DNA of 64,000 bases from Oscillospiraceae bacterium (GTDB lineage: Bacteria > Bacillota > Clostridia > Oscillospirales > Ruminococcaceae), in the NCBI GenBank assembly GCA_022787085.1, contig JALFVE010000049.1:55037-119036 (forward strand), written 5' to 3'. Below are positions 27,875-38,930 of the stretch, in pieces (the stretch's first letter is position 1; each line of letters begins with the position of its first letter). Below the pieces are notes generated by a model. It was not told where the DNA came from and did no database searches. It saw only the letters and a list, made by a program, of their open reading frames with translations. A program made the translations under genes and the position numbers.

Positions 27875-28918
27875 ATGAATAAGGAATTTTTTGACGCACT
27901 TGAATGTCTCGCAAATGAAAACAACATTCCGCTTGACGCTCTTGTGGAAAAGATCGAACAGGGTATTTTGAAGGCGGTCAGAAAGGAATATCCCGACTGC
28001 GATGATTTTTTGGTCGATATTGATCCCGATGAGAACAAATTTGATGTCTGCGTTATGAGAAACGTTGTTGACGATGAGCCTATTGATCTTAATGAGATAA
28101 ACATTGAGGAAGCAAGGACCATCGTTCCCAACTGCTCCTGCGGCGATGCTGTTCCCTACAAGCTGGATACCGCTAAGTTCGGCAGAGTTGCTGCTCAGTA
28201 TGCCAAGCAGTCCATCAGGCACGATGTAAAGGAATTTGAAAAGGAAAAGCTTATTGCTCAGTACAAGGATAAGGTTCACGAGATCATTTCCGCTACCGTT
28301 CAGAAGGTCGAGCCTGCTACCGGAAACGCTGTTCTGCTTGTTGACAAGAATGAGATCTATCTCTACAAGAACGAGCAGATACCCGGAGAGGTACTTACCG
28401 AGGGCGATATCATCAAGATCTATGTTGTGGGTATCATGAATCCCGACAGAAAGCCCTCCGTTAAAATTTCCCGTACACATAAGGACCTTGTAAAGAGACT
28501 CTTCGAGCTTGAGATCCCCGAGATTTACGACGGTGTTGTTGAAATAAAGTCCATAGCAAGAGAGGCAGGCTCCCGCACTAAGATCGCTGTCTGCTCCAAG
28601 GATCCCAATGTTGACTGCGTTGGCGCCTGCATCGGTCCCAGACGTTCAAGAATAGGCAAGATCGTTGAGGAGCTGGGCGGCGAGAAGATAGATATCATCA
28701 TCTATGATGAGGATCCTGCGGTATTTATCGCAAAGGCTCTTGCTCCCGCAGATGTTGTGAAGGTTGAAATTGCTGAGGGCGAGGAGAAAATGTGCACCGT
28801 TATCGTTCCCAACAATCAGCTTTCTCTCGCAATCGGAAATAAAGGTCAGAACGCCAAGCTTGCAGCCCGTCTCACAGGCTACAAGATCGACATCAAGCCC
28901 GAAAATCCTGTGGAGTGA
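27875..28918 (+). CDS. nusA: Transcription termination/antitermination factor NusA
   Basis: N-terminal NusA domain, S1, KH domains: DCVGACIGPRRSRIGKIVEELGGEKIDIIIYDEDPAVFIAKALAPA. Confidence 0.97.
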   Translation: MNKEFFDALECLANENNIPLDALVEKIEQGILKAVRKEYPDCDDFLVDIDPDENKFDVCVMRNVVDDEPIDLNEINIEEARTIVPNCSCGDAVPYKLDTAKFGRVAAQYAKQSIRHDVKEFEKEKLIAQYKDKVHEIISATVQKVEPATGNAVLLVDKNEIYLYKNEQIPGEVLTEGDIIKIYVVGIMNPDRKPSVKISRTHKDLVKRLFELEIPEIYDGVVEIKSIAREAGSRTKIAVCSKDPNVDCVGACIGPRRSRIGKIVEELGGEKIDIIIYDEDPAVFIAKALAPADVVKVEIAEGEEKMCTVIVPNNQLSLAIGNKGQNAKLAARLTGYKIDIKPENPVE

Positions 28919-28960
28919 TCCGCATTGATATATATTTTAAAAGTCAGATGAGGTGATATT

Positions 28961-29233
28961 GTGGCAGGCGTTAAGAAAATTCCAATGAGAATGTGTCTCG
29001 GCTGCGGTGAGATGAAGCCGAAAAAAGAGCTTATCCGTGCGGTCAAGTCTCCCGATGGTGAGATATCTCTCGATCTTACGGGAAAAAAATCGGGCAGAGG
29101 TGCTTATGTTTGCCCCGACCCAAACTGCCTGAAGCTTGCAAGAAAAGCTAAACGCTTTGAAAAAAGCTTCGAGTGCCGCATATCAGACGAGGTTTACGAT
29201 ACTATGGAGAGAGAGCTGAATGAACGGCAATAA
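28961..29233 (+). CDS. rnpM: YlxR/DUF448 family (RNase P modulator RnpM)
   Basis: RMCLGCGEMKPKKELIRAV...GRGAYVCPDPNCLKLARK; GTG start. Confidence 0.92.
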   Translation: MAGVKKIPMRMCLGCGEMKPKKELIRAVKSPDGEISLDLTGKKSGRGAYVCPDPNCLKLARKAKRFEKSFECRISDEVYDTMERELNERQ

Positions 29234-29531
29234 AGAAAAAATTTTCAATCTGCTTACGATTTGCAGAAAAGCGGGAAGAATGACCATGGGCTTTGATTCT
29301 GTTAAGGAATCCATTCTTACGGGCAAGGCTAAGGCTGTTTTTCTTGCGAATGATATTTCTCCAAAAACGGAGAAGGAAGTCAGATTTTTCGCCGATAAAA
29401 ACGCGCTTTCCGTCAGCGTATTGCCTGCTGCCATTGCAGAGATCGAGTTCTACACGGGCAGAAAAGCGGGTGTGATCGGTATCTGCGACGAGGGCTTTGC
29501 GTTGAAATTGACCGAGCTTTTACAGTCGTAA
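29220..29531 (+). CDS. L7Ae/L30e family ribosomal protein (YlxQ-like)
   Basis: LLTICRKAGRMTMGFDSVKESILTGKAKAVFLANDIS; between rnpM and infB. Confidence 0.9.
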   Translation: MNGNKEKIFNLLTICRKAGRMTMGFDSVKESILTGKAKAVFLANDISPKTEKEVRFFADKNALSVSVLPAAIAEIEFYTGRKAGVIGICDEGFALKLTELLQS

Positions 29532-29558
29532 CGTAATATTAGGAGGGTGTTATAGCCT

Positions 29559-32219
29559 ATGAGTACAAAACAGACGCAGACAAAAAATAAAATCAGCGAT
29601 GTTGCCAAGGACCTTAAGGTTTCAAATCAGGAGCTTGCAGAGCTTGTGTCCGAGAAATTCGGTTCGCCCAGAAAGCCTTCTGCAAGCATAAATCAGGATG
29701 AGCTTAATTATATTCTCGAGCATTATTCACAAAATAATCAGGTTGACAGCTTTGAACCTTATTTTGCTTTAAGAAATGAAAAGCCTGCTCCAAAGCCTGT
29801 TGCAGAAAAGCCTGCTGCGGAGAAAAAGCCTGCAAATAAGAAGAATGAATCAAAGCAGCCTAAGTCTGATGCTACCGAAAAGACTGCAAACAAGGAAGCT
29901 GCAAAGGTTCCTGCTCAGGTAAAGGAGACTAAAAAACCCGAGGCTCCCAAGGCATCGGCGCCTAAGACTGAGGCTCCCAAGACGGAAGCTCCCAAGACTG
30001 AGACTCAGAAATCCGATAAGAAGCCTCAGCAGAATGTTCCTGTCCGCAAGGATACTCAGAAATCCGCTGTGGAGAAGTTTGAGAATCAGATCAAGAAATC
30101 CAATGAGCAGAAGAAGAATCAGGCTGCAAAGGCTTCCGAAAAGAAGCAGGAAGCAAAGCCTGCTGAAAACAAATCCACTAAGACAAAGCTTGGCGGCAAT
30201 TTCTCCACAGAGAGTGTTAAGGTGGAGCAGAAGGTCCGCACTGTTGACACAAGAGGCAGCTATGTGGATATCGACAAGTACAATGAAAAGTATGAAAATA
30301 TCGCTCCCGTAAACGGCGGAGGCGGCGGAAAGCACGGCAAGGATAACTTCTCAAAGAAGCAGAAGCTCACTCAGAAGTCCGCTCAGCGAAACAAGCAGCA
30401 GTATTCCAGCAAGAAGGAAACTGAGGCTGAAAAGCTTCGCAGACTTGAGCTTGAGCGTGCAAGAAAGCAGCAGCTCAAGGTGCTTATTCCCGATGAGATC
30501 GTGGTTTCCGAGCTGGCTTCTCGTCTCAAGGTAACTGCTACGGAAGTCATCAAGAAGCTTATGGGTCTTGGTGAAATGTGCACAATAAATCAGGTTATTG
30601 ACTTCGACACCGCTTCTCTGGTTGCCGAGGAGCTGGGTGCAAAGGTTGAAAAGGAAGTTATCATTACCATTGAGGAGAGGCTCATTGATGACAGTGAGGA
30701 TGACGGTGAGGGCGAGGAAAGAGCTCCCGTTGTCGTTGTTATGGGTCACGTTGACCATGGTAAAACTTCTCTTCTTGACAGGATCAGAAACGCTAATGTT
30801 ACTGCTTCCGAGGCAGGCGGAATCACTCAGCATATAGGTGCGTACCGTGTTAAGTGCAAGGGCAAGGAGATCACATTCCTGGATACTCCCGGTCATGAGG
30901 CGTTCACTTCTATGCGTGCAAGAGGCGCTTCCGTTACGGATATTGCTATTCTCGTTGTTGCTGCCGACGACGGAATCATGCCTCAGACAGTTGAGGCTAT
31001 CAACCATGCAAAGGCTGCGGGTGTAAGCATTATCGTTGCCATCAACAAGATGGATAAGGAGGGTGCTAATCCTCAGAACGTTATGCAGCAGCTCACCGAG
31101 CACAACCTCGTTGTTGAGGAATGGGGCGGCGATGTTATCTGCGTTCCCGTTTCCGCAAAGACAGGCATGGGAATTGACGATCTGCTTGAAAATATCCTTC
31201 TCGTTGCCGAGGTGGCTGAGCTGAGAGCTAATCCCAACAGGCTCGCAAAGGGTACTGTTATTGAAGCTCGTCTTGATAAGGGAAGAGGTCCTATTGCAAC
31301 AGTCCTCGTTCAGAACGGTACTCTCAGAACAGGCGATATTATTATCGCAGGTACTTCTGTGGGCCGTGTAAGAGTTATGACAAATGACAAGGGGGTTGTG
31401 GTTCACGAGGCAGGTCCTTCCTATCCCGTTGAGATCACAGGTCTTGCTGAGGTTCCATCCGCAGGTGACATTTTCAATGCTGTTGAGGACGAGCGCCTTG
31501 CAAGAGAGCTTGTTGAACAGCGTAAGCATGAGGCTAAGCAGGAGCAGTTCAAGCAGTATCAGAAGGTTACACTTGACAATCTGTTCAGCCAGATCGAGCA
31601 GGGCGAGATCAAGGAGCTTCCCATTATCGTTAAGGCTGACGTTCAGGGCTCTGTTGAGGCTGTGAAGCAGTCCCTTGAAAAGCTTTCCAACGATGAGGTT
31701 CGCATTAGAGTTATCCACGGAGCTGTAGGTGCTGTTTCCGAGGGAGACGTTATGCTTGCAAGCGCTTCTAATGCTATTATTGTCGGCTTTAATGTTCGCC
31801 CCGACCCTGTGGCTGCGGATAATGCCGAGCGTGACGGCGTTGATATACGTCTTTACCGCATTATTTACGACGCTATTGAAGAAATTACCACCGCTATGAA
31901 GGGTATGCTTGCTCCCAAGTTCCGTGAGATCGCTATGGGTCGAATCGAAGTTAGACAGGTTTACAAGATCTCAAGCGTTGGTCTTGTCGCAGGCTCATAT
32001 GTTCTCAGCGGCAAGGTCACAAGGGCAAGCCAGATCAGAGTTGTTCGTGACGGTATCGTTATCGCTGAGGATAAGATGTCCAGCCTCAAGCGCTTCAAGG
32101 ACGATGTCAAGGAGGTCGCTGAGGGCTACGAATGCGGTATCACACTTGAGAAATTCAACGATATCAAGGAAGGCGATATCTTCGAGGCATTCATCATTGA
32201 GGAATATCGTCCCGACTGA
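29559..32219 (+). CDS. infB: Translation initiation factor IF-2
   Basis: [43 protein letters not shown]-rich N-terminal linker. Confidence 0.98.
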   Translation: MSTKQTQTKNKISDVAKDLKVSNQELAELVSEKFGSPRKPSASINQDELNYILEHYSQNNQVDSFEPYFALRNEKPAPKPVAEKPAAEKKPANKKNESKQPKSDATEKTANKEAAKVPAQVKETKKPEAPKASAPKTEAPKTEAPKTETQKSDKKPQQNVPVRKDTQKSAVEKFENQIKKSNEQKKNQAAKASEKKQEAKPAENKSTKTKLGGNFSTESVKVEQKVRTVDTRGSYVDIDKYNEKYENIAPVNGGGGGKHGKDNFSKKQKLTQKSAQRNKQQYSSKKETEAEKLRRLELERARKQQLKVLIPDEIVVSELASRLKVTATEVIKKLMGLGEMCTINQVIDFDTASLVAEELGAKVEKEVIITIEERLIDDSEDDGEGEERAPVVVVMGHVDHGKTSLLDRIRNANVTASEAGGITQHIGAYRVKCKGKEITFLDTPGHEAFTSMRARGASVTDIAILVVAADDGIMPQTVEAINHAKAAGVSIIVAINKMDKEGANPQNVMQQLTEHNLVVEEWGGDVICVPVSAKTGMGIDDLLENILLVAEVAELRANPNRLAKGTVIEARLDKGRGPIATVLVQNGTLRTGDIIIAGTSVGRVRVMTNDKGVVVHEAGPSYPVEITGLAEVPSAGDIFNAVEDERLARELVEQRKHEAKQEQFKQYQKVTLDNLFSQIEQGEIKELPIIVKADVQGSVEAVKQSLEKLSNDEVRIRVIHGAVGAVSEGDVMLASASNAIIVGFNVRPDPVAADNAERDGVDIRLYRIIYDAIEEITTAMKGMLAPKFREIAMGRIEVRQVYKISSVGLVAGSYVLSGKVTRASQIRVVRDGIVIAEDKMSSLKRFKDDVKEVAEGYECGITLEKFNDIKEGDIFEAFIIEEYRPD

Positions 32220-32243
32220 TAATATAGAAAGGACGGCTTAGAT

Positions 32244-32627
32244 ATGCCTAATTTTAAAAATGCAAGGTTATCCGAGGATATCAAAAGAGAGATTTCCGGG
32301 CTTATCAGAGAGCGCATCAAGGATCCGAGAGTGAAATTCGGTCTTGTTTCCGTTGTCCGCACCGAGCTTTCCGGGGATAATTCCCACTGCAAGGTGTTTA
32401 TTTCACATCTTGACGGCATGGAGGCTTCTAAAAATGCCGTCAAGGGGCTTGAAAGCGCTTCATGGATGATTAGAAAGGAAATTTCAAACAAGCTTCATCT
32501 GAAAAAATGTCCCGAGCTGAAATTCATTGCGGATGATTCCATCGAACATTCCGCCGAAATTGCTAAAATGCTTGAGGATATGGATATTTCCGATTCATCG
32601 GACGAAGCTTCGGAGGACGAAGAATAA
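32244..32627 (+). CDS. rbfA: 30S ribosome-binding factor RbfA
   Basis: RLSEDIKREISGLIRERIKDPRVKFGLVSVVRTELSGDNSHCKVFIS. Confidence 0.96.
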   Translation: MPNFKNARLSEDIKREISGLIRERIKDPRVKFGLVSVVRTELSGDNSHCKVFISHLDGMEASKNAVKGLESASWMIRKEISNKLHLKKCPELKFIADDSIEHSAEIAKMLEDMDISDSSDEASEDEE

Positions 32628-32652
32628 TTTAACACAAGGAGAGGCGAGGAGT

Positions 32653-33633
32653 ATGAACGGCAAGTCTCAGAGCATTAGTATTGCTGACGCTGCGGGTTTT
32701 CTGAAAACAAACGATAATTTTTATATCCTTACCCATATGAGTCCCGACGGTGACGCTATGGGAAGCGGTTTCGGGCTTTGCTTTGCTCTGCGTGCAATGG
32801 GCAAAAGGGCTAACGTTCTCTGCTCCGACCCTTTCCCTAAAAGATACGGCTTTCTTTACGGGGATTACGCTCCCATGAAATTTACCCCTCAGACTATTGT
32901 TACCACCGATCTTGCGGATACCACCCTTTTCGGCAGAGAGCTGCAGGTTTACGGCGATTATGTTGATCTTGCCATTGACCATCACATTTCCAACACGGGT
33001 TACGCTTCAAGGCTGCTCCTTGACGGAAATGCCACTGCTGCCTGCGAGCTTCTTTATCAGGTGCTGAAGGAGGGGAATATGCCCATTGACAAGAATATCG
33101 CTGCCTGCCTTTACACGGGAATTGCAACGGATTCGGGCTGCTTCAGATTTGAAAACACCACTCCAAAGGCTCACATCATCACCGCTGAGCTTATGAGCTA
33201 CGGCATCCCATTTGCAAAGATAAACCGTCAGCTTTTCGATATCAAGAGCAAGGCGAGGTTTATGGTGGAGCAGTATGTTATCAATAATCTGGAGACATAT
33301 CTTGACGACAAGTGCGCCATGATCGCCGTTACTTCGGAGACTATTGAGGAAACAGGTCTTGCTCCCGAGGAATTTGAGGGGCTTGCTTCTATTCCAATGC
33401 AGATCGAAGGTGTTGAGGTGGGCGTTACCATCAAGGAAAAGGAGCCGAATAAATACAAGGTTTCCATGAGAAGCGCAGAAAATGTGAATGTTTCTGATAT
33501 CTGTGCCAAGCTTGGCGGCGGCGGACATATCCGTGCGGCAGGCTGCACTGTGGAGGGAGACCTTTCACAGGTGAAGCTGAAGCTTTTATCGGTTATTGCG
33601 CCTGCAATGGGGTTTGATCTATGGCTGTCATAA
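32653..33633 (+). CDS. DHH/DHHA1 family phosphoesterase (NrnA-like)
   Basis: THMSPDGDAMGSGFGL, DLAIDHHISNTGYA, GGGGHIRAAG. Confidence 0.93.
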   Translation: MNGKSQSISIADAAGFLKTNDNFYILTHMSPDGDAMGSGFGLCFALRAMGKRANVLCSDPFPKRYGFLYGDYAPMKFTPQTIVTTDLADTTLFGRELQVYGDYVDLAIDHHISNTGYASRLLLDGNATAACELLYQVLKEGNMPIDKNIAACLYTGIATDSGCFRFENTTPKAHIITAELMSYGIPFAKINRQLFDIKSKARFMVEQYVINNLETYLDDKCAMIAVTSETIEETGLAPEEFEGLASIPMQIEGVEVGVTIKEKEPNKYKVSMRSAENVNVSDICAKLGGGGHIRAAGCTVEGDLSQVKLKLLSVIAPAMGFDLWLS

Positions 33634-34532
33634 ACGAACTGAACGGGATAATTTGTGTGAACAAGCCCGAGGGCTTCACCTCCTTTGACGTTATCGCCAA
33701 AATGAGAGGGATCCTAAAAATGAAGCGGCTGGGTCATGGCGGCACCCTCGATCCCATGGCAACTGGTGTTCTGCCTGTTTTTGCCGGAAGTGCGGCAAAG
33801 GCAAGCGAAATGCTTCCCGACCATGACAAGGTGTATGAAGCGGGATTTCGGCTGGGGTTGGTTACCGATACTCAGGATATTACTGGTAAAACGCTTTCGG
33901 AAAGCGGTCTTGCTGTGAGCAGACAAGCTCTTGAGGACGCTTCCGGGACTTTTGTTGGTGATATTATGCAGATCCCGCCTATGTATTCGGCTGTTTCGGT
34001 AAACGGCAAAAGGCTTTATGAGCTGGCAAGGCAGGGGATTACTGTTGAGCGGAAGCCCCGTCCCATTACCGTTTATTCGCTGGATATTCTTGAATATAAC
34101 GAGGATGAACGGTCAGGCAGGCTGAAAATTTCCTGCTCGAAGGGAACCTACATCCGTACTCTCATTAACGACATAGGAGAGAGGCTTGGCTGCGGAGGGA
34201 TTATGACCTCTCTGGTGAGAACCGCTGCCTGCGGATTTTCCCTTTCCGATTGTGTTACAATTGAACAGCTTCAGCAGGAGGCGGACAGGGGGGGAGATTT
34301 TTCATCCTTTGTTATGCCTGTTTCGGAGGTGTTTGACTACCTTCCCAAGGTAAGGCTCAGCGATGCGCAGGAAAGAATGTACCGAAACGGGATTCGTCTC
34401 GATTTTGACAGGATTTGCAAAGATACTCCCGATGGGGAGAGATATGCGGTTTTCGGCGCTTCTGGATTTATCGGTACGGCTGTATTAATGCCCGAGGAGC
34501 GGCTTCTGCGGGTGGAAAAGAATTTTTTCTGA
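33621..34532 (+). CDS. truB: tRNA pseudouridine(55) synthase TruB
   Basis: NGIICVNKPEGFTSFDVIAKMR, GHGGTLDPMATGVLPV. Confidence 0.97.
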   Translation: MAVINELNGIICVNKPEGFTSFDVIAKMRGILKMKRLGHGGTLDPMATGVLPVFAGSAAKASEMLPDHDKVYEAGFRLGLVTDTQDITGKTLSESGLAVSRQALEDASGTFVGDIMQIPPMYSAVSVNGKRLYELARQGITVERKPRPITVYSLDILEYNEDERSGRLKISCSKGTYIRTLINDIGERLGCGGIMTSLVRTAACGFSLSDCVTIEQLQQEADRGGDFSSFVMPVSEVFDYLPKVRLSDAQERMYRNGIRLDFDRICKDTPDGERYAVFGASGFIGTAVLMPEERLLRVEKNFF

Positions 34533-34543
34533 GGTGATCTGAT

Positions 34544-35470
34544 TTGATTGAATTGTCGCCCTCCGTTATAATGAACGGCAGAGGAACGGCTGCCGCACTT
34601 GGAATTTTTGACGGCGTTCACCGCGGTCACAGGGCGGTCATTGGAAAGGCTGCGGAGGAGGCTGAAAAAAACGGTCTTTCCGCTGCAGTCTGCACCTTTA
34701 AAACAAGTTCGGTAAACACCAAGGGAAGCAGCTATCGCCCCATTTACAGCGATAAAACAAAGCTTGTTCTTCTTGAAAAAGAGGGAGCACATTATGTTTA
34801 CAGTCCCGATTTTTCCGAGGTTCGGGATATGAGCCCCGAGGAATTTGCGGTAAAGATCCTTCAAGGTGTTTTAAATGCACGCATCGTGGTTTGCGGCAGG
34901 GATTTCCGATTCGGAAAAAACGCCGCCTGTTCCGCAGAGGGTCTGAATGAGATATGTGACCGTCTGGGAATGAGGCTCTGCGTGGTTGACGATATTACCG
35001 AAAACGGAGTCAGGATATGCTCTGCTGATATCAGGCGATATATTGCAGATGGCGATATCAGGTCAGCAAATCTGCTCCTGGGGCATGATTATGCGGTTAC
35101 GGGTCAGGTTGTTCACGGCAATCATTTCGGTAGGCAGATGAATTTCCCTACCGCCAATCAGCGTATGCGGGGGGATTTTGTAATGCCGAGATTCGGTGTT
35201 TACGCCTCCTATGCGGAGCTTGACGGAAAAATATACAGGGGCATTACCAATATCGGAGTTAAGCCTACTGTGGAAAGCTCGGGTATTCCCTTGGCGGAGA
35301 CTCATTTTCCGGGATTTTCGGGGGAGCTTTACGGACGGGAGATAATTGTAAGGCTGGTTGAATTTATTCGCCCCGAGATTCATTTTGATAATACGGACAA
35401 GCTTAGAAAGCAAATTGACAGTGATGTTCGGAGCGTCATGTCGGCGGAATATGCCGTCAGAGCTCTTTAA
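34544..35470 (+). CDS. ribF: Bifunctional riboflavin kinase/FAD synthetase
   Basis: LGIFDGVHRGHRAVI, GHDYAVTGQVVHGNHFGRQMNFPTAN; TTG start. Confidence 0.95.
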   Translation: MIELSPSVIMNGRGTAAALGIFDGVHRGHRAVIGKAAEEAEKNGLSAAVCTFKTSSVNTKGSSYRPIYSDKTKLVLLEKEGAHYVYSPDFSEVRDMSPEEFAVKILQGVLNARIVVCGRDFRFGKNAACSAEGLNEICDRLGMRLCVVDDITENGVRICSADIRRYIADGDIRSANLLLGHDYAVTGQVVHGNHFGRQMNFPTANQRMRGDFVMPRFGVYASYAELDGKIYRGITNIGVKPTVESSGIPLAETHFPGFSGELYGREIIVRLVEFIRPEIHFDNTDKLRKQIDSDVRSVMSAEYAVRAL

Positions 35471-35498
35471 TAATTTTTTTTGAAAGGATATGCTTTAA

Positions 35499-36962
35499 AT
35501 GGACGTTTCAAAGAGAATACGCACCCGTTTTGCACCCAGCCCCACAGGCTTTATGCATATCGGAAATCTGCGTACCGCAATTTATACTTATATTATTGCA
35601 AGAAAATACGGCGGAGACTTCATTCTGAGAATTGAGGACACCGATCAGGAAAGATATGTTGAGGGTGCTGTCGAGAAAATCTACGATACCCTCAGAGTTT
35701 GTGGTCTTAACTGGGACGAGGGTCCTGATGTGGGAGGTCCTGTTGGTCCTTACATTCAGTCGGAGAGAATGTCTCTGTACAAGGAATATGCTTTAAAGCT
35801 TATTGAGTCCGGTCACGCATATTACTGCTTCTGCACCAAGGAGAGAATAGACGCTCTTCACAAGGCTCAGAAGGAGGCTAAGCTCTCTAATATGATGTAC
35901 GACCGTCATTGCAGAGATCTGCCTCAGGAGGAGGTCAAGAGACTTCTTGACGCAGGCACACCCTATGTTATAAGGCAGAAGATGCCTCTTGAGGGCAGCA
36001 CTACCTTCCATGATGTTCTTTACGGCGATGTTACTGTTGAGAATACTATCCTTGACGATCAGGTGCTTATCAAGGCTGACGGTATGCCCACATATAATTT
36101 TGCAAATGTTATTGACGATCATCTGATGGGAATAACCCATGTTGTTAGAGGAAACGAATATCTTTCCTCTGCGCCTAAATATAATCTGCTTTACGAGGCA
36201 TTCGGCTGGGAGGTTCCTCAGTATATCCATGTGGAGCATATTATGAGAGACGCTCATCACAAGCTTTCCAAGCGTGACGGCGATGCTTATTTCGGAGATT
36301 TCGTTGAAAAGGGATTTTATGTTCCTGCTATCATAAATTACATTGCTCTTCTGGGCTGGGCTCCCAAGGGCGAAAATGAGATCTTCTCCCTTTCCGAGCT
36401 GGTGGAGGAATTTGACATAAGCGGTCTGTCCAAGTCGCCTGCGGTTTTTGATATCGTTAAGATGAAGGCTATCAATGCTGAGCATCTGAGAAGGCTTCCC
36501 CACGACGAATTTAAGGCGCTGGCTCTCCCGTACATCCGTCAGACCTGCAAGCGTGAGGATATTGACATTGATGTCCTTATCAGGACTCTTCAGCCCCGAA
36601 CAGAGCTTTTCACCGATATTCCCGAAAAAGTGGATTTCATTGACGAAATGCCCGAGTACAGTGAGGAGCTTTACTTTAACAAAAAGATGAAAACCAATAC
36701 CGAGACGGGTCTTTCTGCTCTGAAAATGCTGCTTCCCGTTCTGGAGGGCGTTTCCGACTGGAATGAGGAGAATATTCATGCTGCTGCTTTTGCCGAGATC
36801 GAAAAGCAGGGCGTTAAGAACGGTTTTATGCTCTGGCCTCTCCGTGTGGCTCTTTCGGGCAAGGCGCTCACTCCCGGCGGCGGAATCGAGCTTGCGGCTG
36901 TTCTCGGAAAGAATGTCACTATTGACAGGGTAAAAGCTGCTATTGCTAAGCTGGAGAAATAA
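35499..36962 (+). CDS. gltX: Glutamate--tRNA ligase
   Basis: RTRFAPSPTGFMHIGNLRTAIYTYIIARKYGGDFILRIEDTDQERYVEGA; HKLSKRDGDAYF (KMSKS equivalent). Confidence 0.97.
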   Translation: MDVSKRIRTRFAPSPTGFMHIGNLRTAIYTYIIARKYGGDFILRIEDTDQERYVEGAVEKIYDTLRVCGLNWDEGPDVGGPVGPYIQSERMSLYKEYALKLIESGHAYYCFCTKERIDALHKAQKEAKLSNMMYDRHCRDLPQEEVKRLLDAGTPYVIRQKMPLEGSTTFHDVLYGDVTVENTILDDQVLIKADGMPTYNFANVIDDHLMGITHVVRGNEYLSSAPKYNLLYEAFGWEVPQYIHVEHIMRDAHHKLSKRDGDAYFGDFVEKGFYVPAIINYIALLGWAPKGENEIFSLSELVEEFDISGLSKSPAVFDIVKMKAINAEHLRRLPHDEFKALALPYIRQTCKREDIDIDVLIRTLQPRTELFTDIPEKVDFIDEMPEYSEELYFNKKMKTNTETGLSALKMLLPVLEGVSDWNEENIHAAAFAEIEKQGVKNGFMLWPLRVALSGKALTPGGGIELAAVLGKNVTIDRVKAAIAKLEK

Positions 36963-37106
36963 TTTGTGATCTTATTGATAATACAGCGTGTTGGGACGGA
37001 GTTTTTCTCATTTTTCACCGATTACGCTGTATTATCACATGATTTTCACATGATCTCAGTAAAATATTTATACTACTGATGATTTTTCAAGAGGTGACTG
37101 TTTAAA

Positions 37107-38195
37107 ATGATAGAGGTCAAAAACCTTACAAAGCATTACGGGACTAAAAAGGCTGTGGATAACATCTCCTTTACCGTAAATGACGGCGAGATATTGGGTT
37201 TTCTCGGTCCCAACGGTGCGGGAAAATCCACTACTATGAATATTCTGACAGGATATATCTCCTCAACCGACGGCGAGGTGCTTATTAACGGCATTGATAT
37301 TCTTGATAATCCTACAGCGGCTAAGAAGGAGATAGGCTATCTTCCTGAGATACCTCCTCTTTATCCCGATATGTCCGTTAAGGAATATCTGAATTTCGTT
37401 TATGACCTGAAAAAGTGCAAAATACCCCGTGAGGCTCACATTGAAGACGTTTGCAAGCTTGTGAAGATAACCGATGTTTACGGCAGGCTTATCAAGCATC
37501 TGTCAAAGGGCTACAGGCAGCGTGTGGGCATGGCTCAGGCTCTTATCGGTAATCCCAAGATTCTTATTCTGGACGAGCCTACCGTTGGTCTTGACCCCAA
37601 GCAGATCCTTGATATCAGAAATCTTATCAAGCGTCTGGGTAAAAAGCATACTGTAATTCTGTCCTCCCATATCCTTTCGGAGATTCAGGCTGTATGCGAC
37701 AGGATCGTTATTATAAACAAGGGTTCAATCGTTGCCGATGATACTACGGAAAATCTTACAAGGGCTGTTTCCGATGATCTGAGATACACCGCAAGAATAG
37801 ACGGTCCCAGAGAAGAGGTCATCAAGCTTATCAAGGGTATCAAGGGCGTTGAGGACGTTACTGCCGAGATGGAAAGAGAGCCCGGCATTTTCGATTATGA
37901 GATCGAGGTGCAGGAGAAATCCGACATCAGGCGTGATCTTTTCAAACGCCTTGCTGAGCGCAACTGGTATATGCTGGGTCTTAAATCCAACGAGATGACA
38001 CTTGAGGATATCTTCCTGAAGATCACCATGGGAAGTGATATCAAGGTGGGCGCTAAGCCTGTTGATGAAAACACTCAGAGAGAGCTTATGGACCAGGTTT
38101 CCGGAGCTGTGCTTGCGGCGGATGCTGTAAGTCAGTCAAAAATATCAGGCGAGGAGCCTGAGCCTGAAAGTGAAAGCGATGGAGGGGACGAATAA
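37107..38195 (+). CDS. ABC transporter ATP-binding protein (GldA-like)
   Basis: GPNGAGKSTTMNIL, LSKGYRQRVGMAQALIGNPKILILDEPTVGLDPKQ. Confidence 0.92.
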   Translation: MIEVKNLTKHYGTKKAVDNISFTVNDGEILGFLGPNGAGKSTTMNILTGYISSTDGEVLINGIDILDNPTAAKKEIGYLPEIPPLYPDMSVKEYLNFVYDLKKCKIPREAHIEDVCKLVKITDVYGRLIKHLSKGYRQRVGMAQALIGNPKILILDEPTVGLDPKQILDIRNLIKRLGKKHTVILSSHILSEIQAVCDRIVIINKGSIVADDTTENLTRAVSDDLRYTARIDGPREEVIKLIKGIKGVEDVTAEMEREPGIFDYEIEVQEKSDIRRDLFKRLAERNWYMLGLKSNEMTLEDIFLKITMGSDIKVGAKPVDENTQRELMDQVSGAVLAADAVSQSKISGEEPEPESESDGGDE

Positions 38196-38902
38196 TGGGC
38201 GCAATTTACAAAAGAGAGATGAAGGCATTTTTCACATCTCCCATAGCATACATTTATCTGGCGATCTTTTATCTTATAAGTGCATTTTATTTTGTGGGAA
38301 ATAATATCATGGGTGCTACCACCGATATGTCCTACGCCTTTCTCGGCATTTTTATGATAATTATGCTGTTTATTCCGCTCCTTACCATGAGGCTTATGTC
38401 CGACGAGAAAAAGCAGAAAACCGATCAGGGGCTGCTTACGGCGCCTGTTAACTTAGCAGAGATAGTTTTGGGTAAATTCTTCGCTGCCACTACGGTTTTC
38501 CTTGTGGGAATGGCAATTTACATTCCTTATGTGCTGGTGCTTAACAGCCTTGCGGGTCATCTTCCATGGGCGACTATTATCGGTCATTTTCTGGGTCTTC
38601 TCCTTGTTGGTGCGTCTTTTGTTTCAATCGGTCTGTTTGTTTCCTCACTCACTGAGATTCAGATCGTTGCAGCGATTATCAGCCTGCTTATCAACTTCCT
38701 GCTTTATATGATTGACGTTTTCGCTTCGAGAGTGACCTTTGCTCCCCTTAAAGCGGTAATGGTCTCGGTAGGCTTTTACAACAGATATACCGAGTTTACT
38801 CAGGGTATTCTTAACGTTACCAGCGTTGTATTTTTCGTCAGCGTTATATTTATTTTCAATTTCCTTACGGTAAGGGTGCTTGAGCGCCGCCGCTGGAGCT
38901 AA
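38195..38902 (+). CDS. ABC transporter permease (GldF-like, ABC-2 type)
   Basis: IYKREMKAFFTSPIAYIYLAIFYLISAFYFVG; six TMs; TRVLERRRW end. Confidence 0.9.
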   Translation: MGAIYKREMKAFFTSPIAYIYLAIFYLISAFYFVGNNIMGATTDMSYAFLGIFMIIMLFIPLLTMRLMSDEKKQKTDQGLLTAPVNLAEIVLGKFFAATTVFLVGMAIYIPYVLVLNSLAGHLPWATIIGHFLGLLLVGASFVSIGLFVSSLTEIQIVAAIISLLINFLLYMIDVFASRVTFAPLKAVMVSVGFYNRYTEFTQGILNVTSVVFFVSVIFIFNFLTVRVLERRRWS

Positions 38903-38930
38903 GTTTTTTTATCTGAAAGGAATGAATCAA

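Noticed and set aside
30351-31718. 455-aa minus-strand ORF opposite infB
   Set aside because: Antisense shadow of IF-2; Leu/Asn/Ser-rich low-information translation with no recognisable domain.
35793-36779. 328-aa minus-strand ORF opposite gltX
   Set aside because: Antisense to a clear glutamyl-tRNA synthetase; no independent evidence.
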